Below, piece after piece: positions 1 through 8,536 of a stretch of 64,000 nt of DNA; within the stretch, counting starts at the first letter, position 1, and each line of letters begins with the position of its first letter. This stretch comes from Chromatocurvus sp046260765 (GTDB lineage: Bacteria; Pseudomonadota; Gammaproteobacteria; Pseudomonadales; Halieaceae): the NCBI GenBank assembly GCA_046260765.1, contig JBHEOO010000017.1, positions 1 through 64,000 of the forward strand. The letters are read 5' to 3'. The notes under the pieces are model-generated. The model had not been told where the DNA came from. It worked only from the letters and a program-made list of their open reading frames with translations, and did not search any database. The position numbers and the translations under genes are program-made.

Positions 1-1199
1 ATATAAAGTACCGTGCCGATGGTAGACATCCAGAAGTGCACATTGATCAAACTGATGCTGTACATGCGTTCACGGTTGTAAAGCACTGGAATCAGATGAT
101 AGAGCGCGCCGATGGTGATCATTGCCACCCAGCCCAGAGCGCCCGAGTGCACGTGGCCAATCGTCCAGTCCGTGTAGTGCGACAGAGCGTTCACGGTCTT
201 GATAGCCATCATGGGCCCCTCAAAGGTCGACATGCCGTAGAAAGACAGGCTGACCACCAGGAATCGCAGGATCGGGTCGTCGCGGAGTTTGTGCCAGGCA
301 CCGGAGAGGGTCATGATGCCATTGATCATGCCGCCCCAGGAGGGCGCCAGCAGTATGATACTCATCACCATACCGAGGCTCTGGGCCCAGTCGGGAAGCG
401 CCGTGTAATGCAGGTGGTGTGGTCCTGCCCAAATGTAGACAGCCACCAGCGCCCAGAAATGCACGATGCTCAGGCGGTAGGAGTAGACTGGCCGCCCGGC
501 CTGCTTGGGTACAAAATAATACATGATGCCAAGGAAGCCCGCAGTCAGGAAAAACCCCACGGCATTGTGTCCGTACCACCACTGCACCATTGCGTCGACC
601 GTGCCGGCGTAAGCTGAGTAGGATTTGGTCATGCTCACAGGCATTGCTGCGCTGTTGATGATGTGAAGCACCGCAACCGTCACAATAAATGCGCCGAAGA
701 ACCAGTTGGCGACATAAATGTGGCTGGTCTTGCGTTTTGTAATCGTGCCGAAGAAGACCACGGCGTAGGAAATCCAGACGATGGCGATTAACACGTCGAT
801 TGGCCATTCCAACTCGGCGTACTCCTTGGAGCTGTTGAGGCCCAGGGGCAGCGTGACAGCGGCGGCCACAATGACGGCCTGCCAGCCCCAGAACGTAAAG
901 GCCGCCAGTCTGTCGGAGATCAGCCTTACCTGACAGGTGCGCTGGACAACGTAGTAGGATGTTGCAAAAAGCGCCGAGCCACCAAAGGCGAAGATAACGG
1001 AGTTGGTATGCAGCGGGCGCAGACGCCCGAAGCTGGTCCATGGGAGATCGAAGTTCAGCGCCGGCCAGGCCAGCTGTGCTGCAATCAGCACGCCGACCAG
1101 CATGCCGACGATGCCCCATACGACAGTCATGATGGCGAACTGCCGTACCACCTTGTAGTTGTAGATGGGGTGCTCCAGTGCAGAGTTGAGCTCAGTCAT
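1..1199 (-). CDS. ccoN: cbb3-type cytochrome c oxidase subunit I (partial, left edge)
   Basis: Catalytic heme-copper subunit of the high-affinity cbb3 terminal oxidase in the inner membrane, which reduces O2 to water and pumps protons. Read from ATG at 1199, it begins MTELNSALEHPIYNYKVVRQ and continues as a polytopic protein for about 399 codons before leaving the window. Visible metal ligands are the His of RPLHTNSVIF (heme b), YGHNAVGFF and GPHHLHYT (CuB), and GHVHSGALGW (hemes b and b3), which is the cbb3 pattern. It lies 80 bp downstream of the Yip1-like gene on the same strand, so the FNR-type box at 1946-1959 may drive both. The C-terminal part and the expected ccoO/ccoP are outside the window. 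Confidence 0.96.
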   Translation of the reverse strand, partial: MTELNSALEHPIYNYKVVRQFAIMTVVWGIVGMLVGVLIAAQLAWPALNFDLPWTSFGRLRPLHTNSVIFAFGGSALFATSYYVVQRTCQVRLISDRLAAFTFWGWQAVIVAAAVTLPLGLNSSKEYAELEWPIDVLIAIVWISYAVVFFGTITKRKTSHIYVANWFFGAFIVTVAVLHIINSAAMPVSMTKSYSAYAGTVDAMVQWWYGHNAVGFFLTAGFLGIMYYFVPKQAGRPVYSYRLSIVHFWALVAVYIWAGPHHLHYTALPDWAQSLGMVMSIILLAPSWGGMINGIMTLSGAWHKLRDDPILRFLVVSLSFYGMSTFEGPMMAIKTVNALSHYTDWTIGHVHSGALGWVAMITIGALYHLIPVLYNRERMYSISLINVHFWMSTIGTVLY

Positions 1200-1279
1200 T
1201 GTGTTGTTCCGTTCCGATGAGTTCGAGCGGGTTTGTATGTTCGCCTAATTCTAGTGGTTTACTCAGTGAAATGGTGGTC

Positions 1280-1885
1280 TCAGCCATCAGTAAAGGCGGG
1301 GGCCGCCCCGTAATCCCAGGCGAGTATCGAAATGACCATGATGCTGACCAGCACCACCATGGCAATGGCCAGTACGGCACTGGAGAACAGGAAGCCACGC
1401 TCCTCGGGGATCTTCATCATAATCGGTATGCCGAGGTACATGAGGTAGACCGACCAGCTGATGGCAACAACACCGATCAGCAGATCCAGCCAGAGGGTGG
1501 GGTAAAAACCCACGAGACCCGTGATGAAAAGAGGGGTCGCAGTGAGACCTGCGATCACAATACCTTTGGATACGGTAGATTCGGCCCCGTAGGTCTTCGA
1601 CATCCAGTGTATGAAGAAGCCGATGATGGCCACGCTTCCAACCATGACAAGGTAGAAAAGCACACTGATCTGAAAGGCGCTCTCTACGGTCAGGCGTACC
1701 ACGTTGCCCTGCAGTCCCGTGGTCCAGCCGACCTGACTGGTGCCGTAGTACCAGGCGATGGCCGGCAGCAGCGCAAAAATACATGGATAGAGGACCAGAA
1801 CGTTGCGCGACTTTTCTGGAAGCTGTGCGACAACTCGCCATTGTTCGCTGGGTCTGAGCAGAAGACCGATTGTATGCTGGATCAT
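1280..1885 (-). CDS. Yip1/DUF1282-family inner membrane protein
   Basis: 201-residue membrane protein with about five hydrophobic segments, starting MIQHTIGLLLRPSEQWRVVA. The N-terminal phrase (a P-x-E-x-W stretch) followed by TM helices fits the Yip1/DUF1282 family of inner membrane proteins, whose molecular role is unknown. A longer reading frame extends upstream to 2041, but those 52 residues are polar and run across the FNR-type box and probable promoter, so ATG 1885 is preferred. It sits directly upstream of ccoN, which suggests a part in low-oxygen membrane physiology or oxidase assembly; that role is inferred only from position. Confidence 0.8.
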   Translation of the reverse strand: MIQHTIGLLLRPSEQWRVVAQLPEKSRNVLVLYPCIFALLPAIAWYYGTSQVGWTTGLQGNVVRLTVESAFQISVLFYLVMVGSVAIIGFFIHWMSKTYGAESTVSKGIVIAGLTATPLFITGLVGFYPTLWLDLLIGVVAISWSVYLMYLGIPIMMKIPEERGFLFSSAVLAIAMVVLVSIMVISILAWDYGAAPAFTDG

Positions 1886-1945
1886 GTGTCGGGGATCCCC
1901 GTGATTTTCAGGTTGCGAAGTGTAGCGACAACGTGCCGCCGGTTG

Positions 1946-1959
1946 TTGATTCAGGTCAA
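1946..1959 (-). promoter_or_regulatory. FNR/Anr box upstream of the Yip1-like gene and ccoN
   Basis: TTGATTCAGGTCAA matches the FNR/Anr dyad TTGAT-N4-ATCAA at nine of ten defined bases. On the minus strand a TACACT hexamer (1919-1924) is centred 31 bp from the box centre. That is the spacing of a class II FNR site at about -41.5, with transcription predicted to begin near 1911, upstream of ATG 1885. Confidence 0.75.
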
Positions 1960-2056
1960 GTGCGTCGGAATATAGCCCCGGAACAGACTGAATGCACGGG
2001 TGGTATAGATAGCAATGGAATTCCCCACGAGTAGTGGGCACCCGGGGAGATGCCCA

Positions 2057-2812
2057 CTACTCGCCGCTCGTCAGCTGTCTCAGCGCCGTCTCGTCAAGAA
2101 TGCTGATTTCCCGGTTGCTGACATCCATAATTCCCGATTTCTGTAATCGGGTGAACACGCGGCTCACTGTTTCAACGGTGAGGCCGAGATAGTTGCCAAT
2201 ATCCACTCTCGACATGCTCAGGCGAAACTGCGTGGCACTGAGGCGACGGCGTGCATTGCGCATGGATATGCTCAACAGCAGTGCGGCGATACGTGCATCA
2301 GCAGAGCTTTTGCTGAGCAGTGTTATCAGCTGCTGGTCTTCCGTGATCTCGCGGCTCATGAGCTGGAAAAAATGCCGCTGCAGCTGCGGCATGCTGGCGC
2401 TCAGTTTTTCCAGTGACGAAAACGGGATTTCACAGACAGCGGAGGTCTCAAGAGCGCGCGCTGACGAGGCGTGGCGACTCTGGTTGATACCATCCATGCC
2501 GACTATTTCTCCAGGGAAGTAGAAACCTGTGATCTGCTCCCGCCCATCGTCAGTCATGCGATAAGCCTTCAACGTGCCAGAGCGGACGGCGTAGATCGAG
2601 CTGAAATCTTCGCCCTGGCGATACAGATGCCCACCTTTCTGCAGGGGGCGACCGCGCTGGATAATCCGGTCCAGTTCCTCAATGTCCCGGGTTTCCAGGG
2701 AAAAAGGTAGGCAAATACTGTTCAGCCGGCAGTCGCTGCAGTTGGCTGAGAAGTCATGGCTGCAGGCCAGTGGCGCCTGGCGACTGACTTTGATCGACGC
2801 TTGCGATGTCAT
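2057..2812 (-). CDS. fnr: FNR/Anr-type oxygen-sensing transcription regulator
   Basis: Crp-Fnr family activator that senses anoxia through a [4Fe-4S] cluster. The N-terminal CSDCRLNSIC stretch supplies the three clustered cysteines, and the Cys of VCEIPF supplies the fourth, as in E. coli FNR. A cyclic-nucleotide-type beta barrel follows, then a C-terminal helix-turn-helix (DIGNYLGLTVETVSRVFTRL) whose E-x2-S-R recognition residues predict binding to TTGAT half-sites. I chose ATG 2812 (251 aa). It has an AGGGG-like Shine-Dalgarno, whereas the ATG at 2839 lies at the predicted transcription start. Boxes matching this regulator lie before hemN and the Yip1/ccoN unit. Confidence 0.93.
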   Translation of the reverse strand: MTSQASIKVSRQAPLACSHDFSANCSDCRLNSICLPFSLETRDIEELDRIIQRGRPLQKGGHLYRQGEDFSSIYAVRSGTLKAYRMTDDGREQITGFYFPGEIVGMDGINQSRHASSARALETSAVCEIPFSSLEKLSASMPQLQRHFFQLMSREITEDQQLITLLSKSSADARIAALLLSISMRNARRRLSATQFRLSMSRVDIGNYLGLTVETVSRVFTRLQKSGIMDVSNREISILDETALRQLTSGE

Positions 2813-2841
2813 GAGATGCACCCCTGAACTAGGATGCAAAA

Positions 2842-2890
2842 GCTATAGCGCTCATGGCCTCTAGTCAAGGCTGTAGTTAAAGCTACAGCC
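2842..2890 (-). promoter_or_regulatory. fnr promoter region with perfect inverted repeat
   Basis: GGCTGTAG (2869-2876) and CTACAGCC (2883-2890) form an exact 8-bp inverted repeat with a 6-bp spacer. On the minus strand it directly abuts a TTGACT -35 hexamer (2863-2868), followed 15 bp later by TATAGC (2842-2847). The placement is that of an activator operator. There is no T-run after the hairpin, so it is a poor candidate for a hemN terminator, although it lies 37 bp past the hemN stop. Confidence 0.5.
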
Positions 2891-2926
2891 AAGTCCCCAG
2901 TTAACATGCGGCCGCATTGCTGCGGC

Positions 2927-4354
2927 TCAGACAGTGGCGGAAAAGCGTCCTTCTGAGGCGGCGTCAGCGGCGAGATAGCCATCGAAAGGCATGCAGATAT
3001 TGCGCAGGAAAGGTCGTCCGGCGGCTTCGACGCGGATGTCCGTGTCGCCCAGCGTCAGCAGTCCGTCGCTTGCCAGCGGCGCCAGCGCCTCCATCGCAGC
3101 GGCAAAATGGCTGTCGAAGTCGACGCCAAAGCGCGCGGCGGTATCTGTCTTGCTGAGGTGCAGGTCACAGATCAGTGACATGATGACGTGGCGCCGCAGC
3201 CGATCCTCTGCATTCATTTCGTAGCCGCGCTGAAGGGGTAGTTCGCCCTGATCCACCAGGCGATAGTAACTGTCCAGCTGCGGTGCATTCTGCAGGTAGA
3301 AGTTTCCAATCTGGCTGATAGCGGAAACGCCGAGTCCCAGAGTGTCTTCCGCAAGACGCAGCGAGTAACCCTGAAAATTACGCTGCAGTCTGCCGCGGGA
3401 CTGAGCCTGTGCAAGCTCGTCGTGGGGGAGCACGAAATGATCCATGCCGATGTGTAGATAGCCCTCGCTCTCCAGCGTCGATGCAATGAGTTCCGCGAGA
3501 CGCAGCTTGTCTTCCGGCGAGGGCAGGGCCAGCCGATCGATAGCGCGCTGTGAGGTGAATCGCTCCGGCAGGTGGGCGTAGTTATAACTGGCAATCCGGT
3601 CTGGACGCAGCCGCAGCACATCCTGCAGTGACCTTTCCATGCTGTCCACGTCCTGGAAAGGCAGGCCGTAGATCAGGTCGAAGCTGAGAGAGCGAAAGCC
3701 GTGCGCGCGCGCTGCATCCACTAGCGTGGCCACGCTTTGCGGTGTCTGCAGGCGGTTGATCGCCTGCTGTACACGGGGATCGAAATCCTGGATCCCGAGG
3801 CTCAGTCGATTGAAGCCGAGTCCCTTCAACAGGGCAACGGTCGAGACATCGACCGTGCGCGGATCGATCTCGATGGCATATTCCCGTTCATCCGTGCTCT
3901 GCAGTGCAAAGTGCCTCGACAGTGCATGCATCAGCCGGGTCATTTCGCCGCTGTCGAGATAGGTTGGCGTACCACCGCCCCAGTGCATCTGGGTAACAGG
4001 GCGCCGATCGCCGACGATTTTCGACTGCATGGCGATCTCGAGCTCCAGGCGGTCGAGATAATCGCTGGCGACGCCACGCCGTCGCGTTACCACCTTGTTG
4101 CAGGCGCAGTAGTAGCAGATGTCGTTGCAGAACGGCACATGTATATACAGTGACAGCGGCTTTGTCCCTGCATCAGAGCCCGCCTGCCAGTCCAGGTAGC
4201 GTTCACGCGGGAAGTTCTCGCTGAAGTGTGGCGCTGTCGGGTATGAGGTGTAGCGCGGCCCACGACAGGCATACTTGCGCGCCAATGCGATGTTCTGATC
4301 GCCATGCACGGGGCGGTTCTGTTGCGAGGTCGCGATGGTTTTTAAGTGTTGCAT
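2927..4354 (-). CDS. hemN: Oxygen-independent coproporphyrinogen III oxidase
   Basis: Radical-SAM enzyme that decarboxylates coproporphyrinogen III to protoporphyrinogen IX without O2 in heme (and potentially bacteriochlorophyll) synthesis. The CNDICYYCAC stretch carries the CxxxCxxC cluster motif plus the extra cysteine typical of true HemN. The HWGGGTPTYL motif, the substrate-region GIQDFDP and the C-terminal HemN domain are present. The protein is 475 aa, close to the family's usual 455-475. Its promoter carries an FNR-type box at 4419-4432, so induction at low oxygen by the neighbouring fnr product is likely. HemN-like proteins with other jobs lack this cysteine pattern, so the call is firm. 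Confidence 0.96.
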   Translation of the reverse strand: MQHLKTIATSQQNRPVHGDQNIALARKYACRGPRYTSYPTAPHFSENFPRERYLDWQAGSDAGTKPLSLYIHVPFCNDICYYCACNKVVTRRRGVASDYLDRLELEIAMQSKIVGDRRPVTQMHWGGGTPTYLDSGEMTRLMHALSRHFALQSTDEREYAIEIDPRTVDVSTVALLKGLGFNRLSLGIQDFDPRVQQAINRLQTPQSVATLVDAARAHGFRSLSFDLIYGLPFQDVDSMERSLQDVLRLRPDRIASYNYAHLPERFTSQRAIDRLALPSPEDKLRLAELIASTLESEGYLHIGMDHFVLPHDELAQAQSRGRLQRNFQGYSLRLAEDTLGLGVSAISQIGNFYLQNAPQLDSYYRLVDQGELPLQRGYEMNAEDRLRRHVIMSLICDLHLSKTDTAARFGVDFDSHFAAAMEALAPLASDGLLTLGDTDIRVEAAGRPFLRNICMPFDGYLAADAASEGRFSATV

Positions 4355-4418
4355 GAGGAATCACCGGCTGCTGCTGTCTGATTTGTGTTAAGGCTAGCAG
4401 TGGCGCGGATCTACCGCG

Positions 4419-4432
4419 TTGATTTACGTCAA
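4419..4432 (-). promoter_or_regulatory. FNR/Anr box upstream of hemN
   Basis: TTGATTTACGTCAA matches the FNR/Anr dyad with the same single GTCAA deviation as the box at 1946. Its centre is about 71 bp upstream of the hemN start. A weak -10-like TAGCCT (4391-4396) lies 32 bp from the centre, again the class II arrangement. Confidence 0.72.
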
Positions 4433-4448
4433 GGAGGGGTGTTGTGGC

Positions 4449-7400
4449 TCAGGTTTCCAGGGCCTCGAGTTCCCGCGTGACTTCCTGCAGTTCGCGGGGC
4501 ATACCCACTCCCCACCCCTGCAGGTAGTCGATGCCCAACTCCCGCAGTGGCTCGATGATTTCAAGCCTCTCCACACACTCGGCGATGGTTTCCTGGCCCA
4601 GGAAATGCGCCAGGTCGTTGATTGACCGGACCATTGCATGGTCGGTCTTATTGTCGAGTATGTCTTTTATGAAAATGCCGTCTATCTTCACGTAGTCTAC
4701 CGGAAGCTCTCGCAGGTAGCTGTAGCTGGCGAGGCCGGTGCCGAAGTCATCGAGTGAGAATTTGCAGCCGATGTTGCGCAGTGTGCGCACAAAGTCAACC
4801 GCCTTGTTCAGATTCTCAATGGCGCCGGTTTCAGTGATTTCGAAGCAGATCTTGCTGGTGCCGACACCGAATTCGGAGATCTGCTCCAGCACGTAATCGG
4901 TGAAGGTGTCATTGGTCAGGCTGCTGCCGGACAGGTTGATGGATAGCTGTGGCACCACTTTCTGCATGTCCATCAGGCTGGAAATCCATTCGCAGACTTT
5001 GCGCACCACCCAGCGGTCCACCAGGTTTATATAGCCAAAACGTTCCGCGGAACGGATGAATTCGGTGGGTGACAGCAGGCTGCCGTTGTCCTCGCGAATC
5101 GACAGCAGAATTTCGTAGTGATGTGATGCCGGGCTGCTGCCATCCATGGCGCTCTGCACAATGGGCTGGGCGCGCAGCACAAGGGTGTCTGTCGCGATGG
5201 CGTCTTCCAGCTGCCGCTGCGACTGCATCCTTTCACGCTGGTAGGCAATCAGCTGTTGCTCATCGATATCGAACTGAACACAGCGATCGCCGCCATGCTC
5301 CTTGGCGACAAGCCCGGCGTCGCGTGCCTGGCGCATGACCTCATCCGCACTGACGGTCGATTGCAGGATGGGTGTTACGCCGATGGACGTGGTGAAAGAG
5401 ACTTCCTCGCCGGCGACCGTAATGCTGCTGTCACTGATGTCACCACGCACGCGCTCAGCGAACGCCATAGCTTCATCCATGGCGCGATAGGCGAGAAGAA
5501 TGCCAAACGTGTCACCCTCGAGTCGTGCCGCCAGTGAGCGCTTTTCATTCAGCTGGCTGAGCAGGCGGGCAAATTCCGACAGCACCTGGTCGCCGTCCAC
5601 CTCGTCATAAACATCGTTCACCAGATGAAAGCTGTCGATGTCCAGATGCAGGAAAGCATGCGCTGCATCGCGTCGCTGGGCGTGGTGAACCGAGCGTTCA
5701 ATCTGGCGTTTGAGGGACTCGCCGTTGATAAGCCGCGTGACCCGGTCGCGGTTACGCTTGAAGCTCAGGCGCTCCTGGGCACCTGCCAGCGTGCCGTAAA
5801 CGCTCTGGTTGAGCACCGACATGCGATCGACGGAGCTGGGTGGTTTGAGGCCCTGACTCAGCTTGCGAGCCAGCCGGATGCGCGATATCTCCGCCACTTT
5901 CTGCCCCAGCTCGTTGACGAACGCATAGCGCTCTTTGTCATCGCTGATCCAGACCAGGCGCATCCGACGGCGGAACCCCTGTTTGTCGCGGTAGCTCATG
6001 ACTGTGCCGATCTGCAGCTGCTCAACGCGCTTGACCCATCGATTGAGTCTCGGCAGTTGCTCCAGCCGGGCTCTGGAGATGCCGGTTTCCTCTGCTGACT
6101 CCTTGACAGCGTAGGTCTCCAGCGGCACCTCGCCGCGGAGTATCTGCGACAGCTCCTCCAGCGTTTGCTCGTGGCCGACGTTATCGGGTTGCGCCCTGCG
6201 GATATCATCTTTCAGTACGCGCACCGCCGGCGCCAGCTCGCGGAATCCATCCGTGGATTGGTCCCCGCGTTCGACGCTGTTCAGTGCAGAGAGAATTTTC
6301 TGCAGAGCACCCACCTGGTCCTGCCAGGCCTGCGATTCAATGCCCTCGCGTACGGCGATCTGAACCAGCAGATCACGCCAGCCTGCGTCCATGAGATCGA
6401 GAAGAACCCTCGGCGCCGAGGGTGGTTTGATGAAGGTTCCCAGCAGTTGTTCGACGGACTGCTGCGCCTGCTGCAGTCTCTCCTGGCCCTCCATGGTGCT
6501 GACGACGCGCTCGATGTTCTTGCGCAGTGCGGTTTCCTGCTGGATTACCAGTCTGTCGAGACTCCTGAGCGCGGTCTCGAACACGTCCGTATCGCCGTCA
6601 TAGCCTGTGGCGATCTCATCAACGATGGCGCGGACTTTTTTCTCCAGCACGCGATTCGGGAAATTCTCCGCGGTTGCCAGCTGCGACAGCTTGTCAAGCA
6701 TCTGGTGCGCCGGGTGCTCTGGATCGGCAAAAAATCGCGGTTCCTGCAGTGACAGGCGTGCCAGCGGTATGCGCAACTGGTCCAGTGTGGGCTTGACGTC
6801 ATCCGCAACGTCGACGCTGCCACGAATTGTCGTGAAGACGTTGTCGATGAAGTCGAGGCGATTCGAACTTTCCCTCTGCAGCTTGCTACCCGCCAGAGCC
6901 GGGAGCTGCCCTGCATGTTGCTCCAGCAATTCACGCAGAGACTGCGACTTGTCTGCACCCTGTAACCATTCCGGGTGCTGCTGCAGTTGAAGCAGGGCCT
7001 GGATAACGGTCGCAGGCTCCGCTCGTGGCATGCCCGGTGCGTCCTGGGAGCCGTCGCCATCGGCATCTGCGGATGTGCTGTCCTCGGCGTTACGCGCTGA
7101 TAATGCATGTACCACTGCATCGTACATGGCGTCGTGTTTCATACGCGGCTGCACTGGCCCCTGCGCGGCCGCCGGGTCTCCGCCTCGACCCTGGAGGATG
7201 GGGTCTGTCGCCCGGCGTCCCTGTCGCCCGCGTCTTTCCACGGCTGCCGGTGCTGCTGTATCAGCGGTGCTGCCAGGGTTGTCTTTTGGGTCTTGCACAA
7301 TGCCCTGCGCTGCAGAGGGGCTGCTCGCGCTCTCGTCCGTCTCGGGAATACTGCGGTTGCGCACGGGTCGTCGGCCGCTGGCATCCATGATGGAGCCGGT

Positions 7401-8369
7401 ATTGAAGAGCTCCTCTTCCAGGCCCGGGCGCAGTCCATCGCCGGCGAGACCATTGTTCAGCCGGGCATAGAATCCGCGGAGCTTTTGCATCCACTCGCGG
7501 TGGAAGAACTTGAGGCTGTCCTGAATAACCGTCGGACTGAAATCCAGCGAATGCATGCCGTCGCGGAAACTGCGGCAGAGATATGCGGGGTGGAACGGCG
7601 TCTTGACGCGGGCTGCACCCAGGCCGAGAAGGTCACCGGTGCGCAGCGTCAGGCTCTCGAGGTCAACCCGGTAAAGATTGACCGCGTCGGTGGTGATGCG
7701 GTCGAGCGCCAGCTTTTCCTCCATCTCGCTCAGCCCGACGAGGTCGAGTTCGCTGGCATCCGTCTCTTCCAGTGCATGCTCGCCGCGTTTGCCGCGAGGC
7801 TTTTCCGGCTCTGCGAGCTCGGCTGCCAGCTGGTCGAGCATACCGGCGATAAAGGATTTGTTGTTGCGTTTCAGACTGTTCAGCGCGTCGTAGTGTTCGT
7901 GCCGGCCCGAGATCCCGTGCTGGGGTGACGTGGACAGGTCGAACAGGTGATCGCCCAGGCTCAGTGTGAATGCACGCAGGCTGTCACCGAGCAGGGCGAT
8001 ACCATCGGCGTTGAATTTCTCGCGGTATTGCGCAGCGTCCCCGGCGCTCAGGCGGCGTTTTCCCAGCATCATGCCCAGCGCTCTCGCGCTGTCGTCGCTC
8101 AATCCGTCGGTGACGGTGACGTCAAGGCCCTGACCAACGCTGCCGTTGAATACGACCGAGAGCCTGGCATCCGCAGTGCCGGCACCGCCCGGATGGAATA
8201 CGGTGAGTCTGGCAGCCTCGATATCGCGCCAATCCTCCCGCACCGGGGTTTCGGCAAAAAACAGAAGGGCATGAATTCCCCTGACCGCCAGTTTTCCGCG
8301 GTAGACACCGCCGCCCGGCAGGTGCAATTCGGCGCTGTGAGGCGCGTCCGTTATGGCTTTTTTATCCAT
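4449..8369 (-). CDS. DUF1631 / degenerate GGDEF / EAL protein, probable c-di-GMP phosphodiesterase
   Basis: 1306-residue multidomain protein, apparently cytoplasmic. Residues about 1-830 are the DUF1631 region, with long helical stretches and a proline/charged linker near 350-450. A GGDEF domain follows whose signature is degraded to LEGDTFG, so cyclase activity is unlikely. The C-terminal EAL domain begins YEILLSI and keeps the key acidic motifs EITETG, SLDDFGTGLASYSYL, VKIDG and ETIAECVE, with QGWGVGMP near the end, so c-di-GMP hydrolysis is plausible. I chose ATG 8369 rather than 8459 because the extra residues are Cys/Thr-rich and unlike the family. It stands alone, divergent from the symporter gene. 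Confidence 0.88.
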   Translation of the reverse strand: MDKKAITDAPHSAELHLPGGGVYRGKLAVRGIHALLFFAETPVREDWRDIEAARLTVFHPGGAGTADARLSVVFNGSVGQGLDVTVTDGLSDDSARALGMMLGKRRLSAGDAAQYREKFNADGIALLGDSLRAFTLSLGDHLFDLSTSPQHGISGRHEHYDALNSLKRNNKSFIAGMLDQLAAELAEPEKPRGKRGEHALEETDASELDLVGLSEMEEKLALDRITTDAVNLYRVDLESLTLRTGDLLGLGAARVKTPFHPAYLCRSFRDGMHSLDFSPTVIQDSLKFFHREWMQKLRGFYARLNNGLAGDGLRPGLEEELFNTGSIMDASGRRPVRNRSIPETDESASSPSAAQGIVQDPKDNPGSTADTAAPAAVERRGRQGRRATDPILQGRGGDPAAAQGPVQPRMKHDAMYDAVVHALSARNAEDSTSADADGDGSQDAPGMPRAEPATVIQALLQLQQHPEWLQGADKSQSLRELLEQHAGQLPALAGSKLQRESSNRLDFIDNVFTTIRGSVDVADDVKPTLDQLRIPLARLSLQEPRFFADPEHPAHQMLDKLSQLATAENFPNRVLEKKVRAIVDEIATGYDGDTDVFETALRSLDRLVIQQETALRKNIERVVSTMEGQERLQQAQQSVEQLLGTFIKPPSAPRVLLDLMDAGWRDLLVQIAVREGIESQAWQDQVGALQKILSALNSVERGDQSTDGFRELAPAVRVLKDDIRRAQPDNVGHEQTLEELSQILRGEVPLETYAVKESAEETGISRARLEQLPRLNRWVKRVEQLQIGTVMSYRDKQGFRRRMRLVWISDDKERYAFVNELGQKVAEISRIRLARKLSQGLKPPSSVDRMSVLNQSVYGTLAGAQERLSFKRNRDRVTRLINGESLKRQIERSVHHAQRRDAAHAFLHLDIDSFHLVNDVYDEVDGDQVLSEFARLLSQLNEKRSLAARLEGDTFGILLAYRAMDEAMAFAERVRGDISDSSITVAGEEVSFTTSIGVTPILQSTVSADEVMRQARDAGLVAKEHGGDRCVQFDIDEQQLIAYQRERMQSQRQLEDAIATDTLVLRAQPIVQSAMDGSSPASHHYEILLSIREDNGSLLSPTEFIRSAERFGYINLVDRWVVRKVCEWISSLMDMQKVVPQLSINLSGSSLTNDTFTDYVLEQISEFGVGTSKICFEITETGAIENLNKAVDFVRTLRNIGCKFSLDDFGTGLASYSYLRELPVDYVKIDGIFIKDILDNKTDHAMVRSINDLAHFLGQETIAECVERLEIIEPLRELGIDYLQGWGVGMPRELQEVTRELEALET

Positions 8370-8536
8370 GCGCTCTGGGCATTGGCAGAGGGTAAGCGTC
8401 GCGTCTGATGTAGCCTGGCACGATAGCGTGCGGGACCTCTGCGCACAAGTCATGCACATGCCCCGGCAGTGGGCGATGGGACCTGACCCCGAGGTTGCGT
8501 TATGCTGCGATAAATCCAGACGGGTAATCGCTATCC

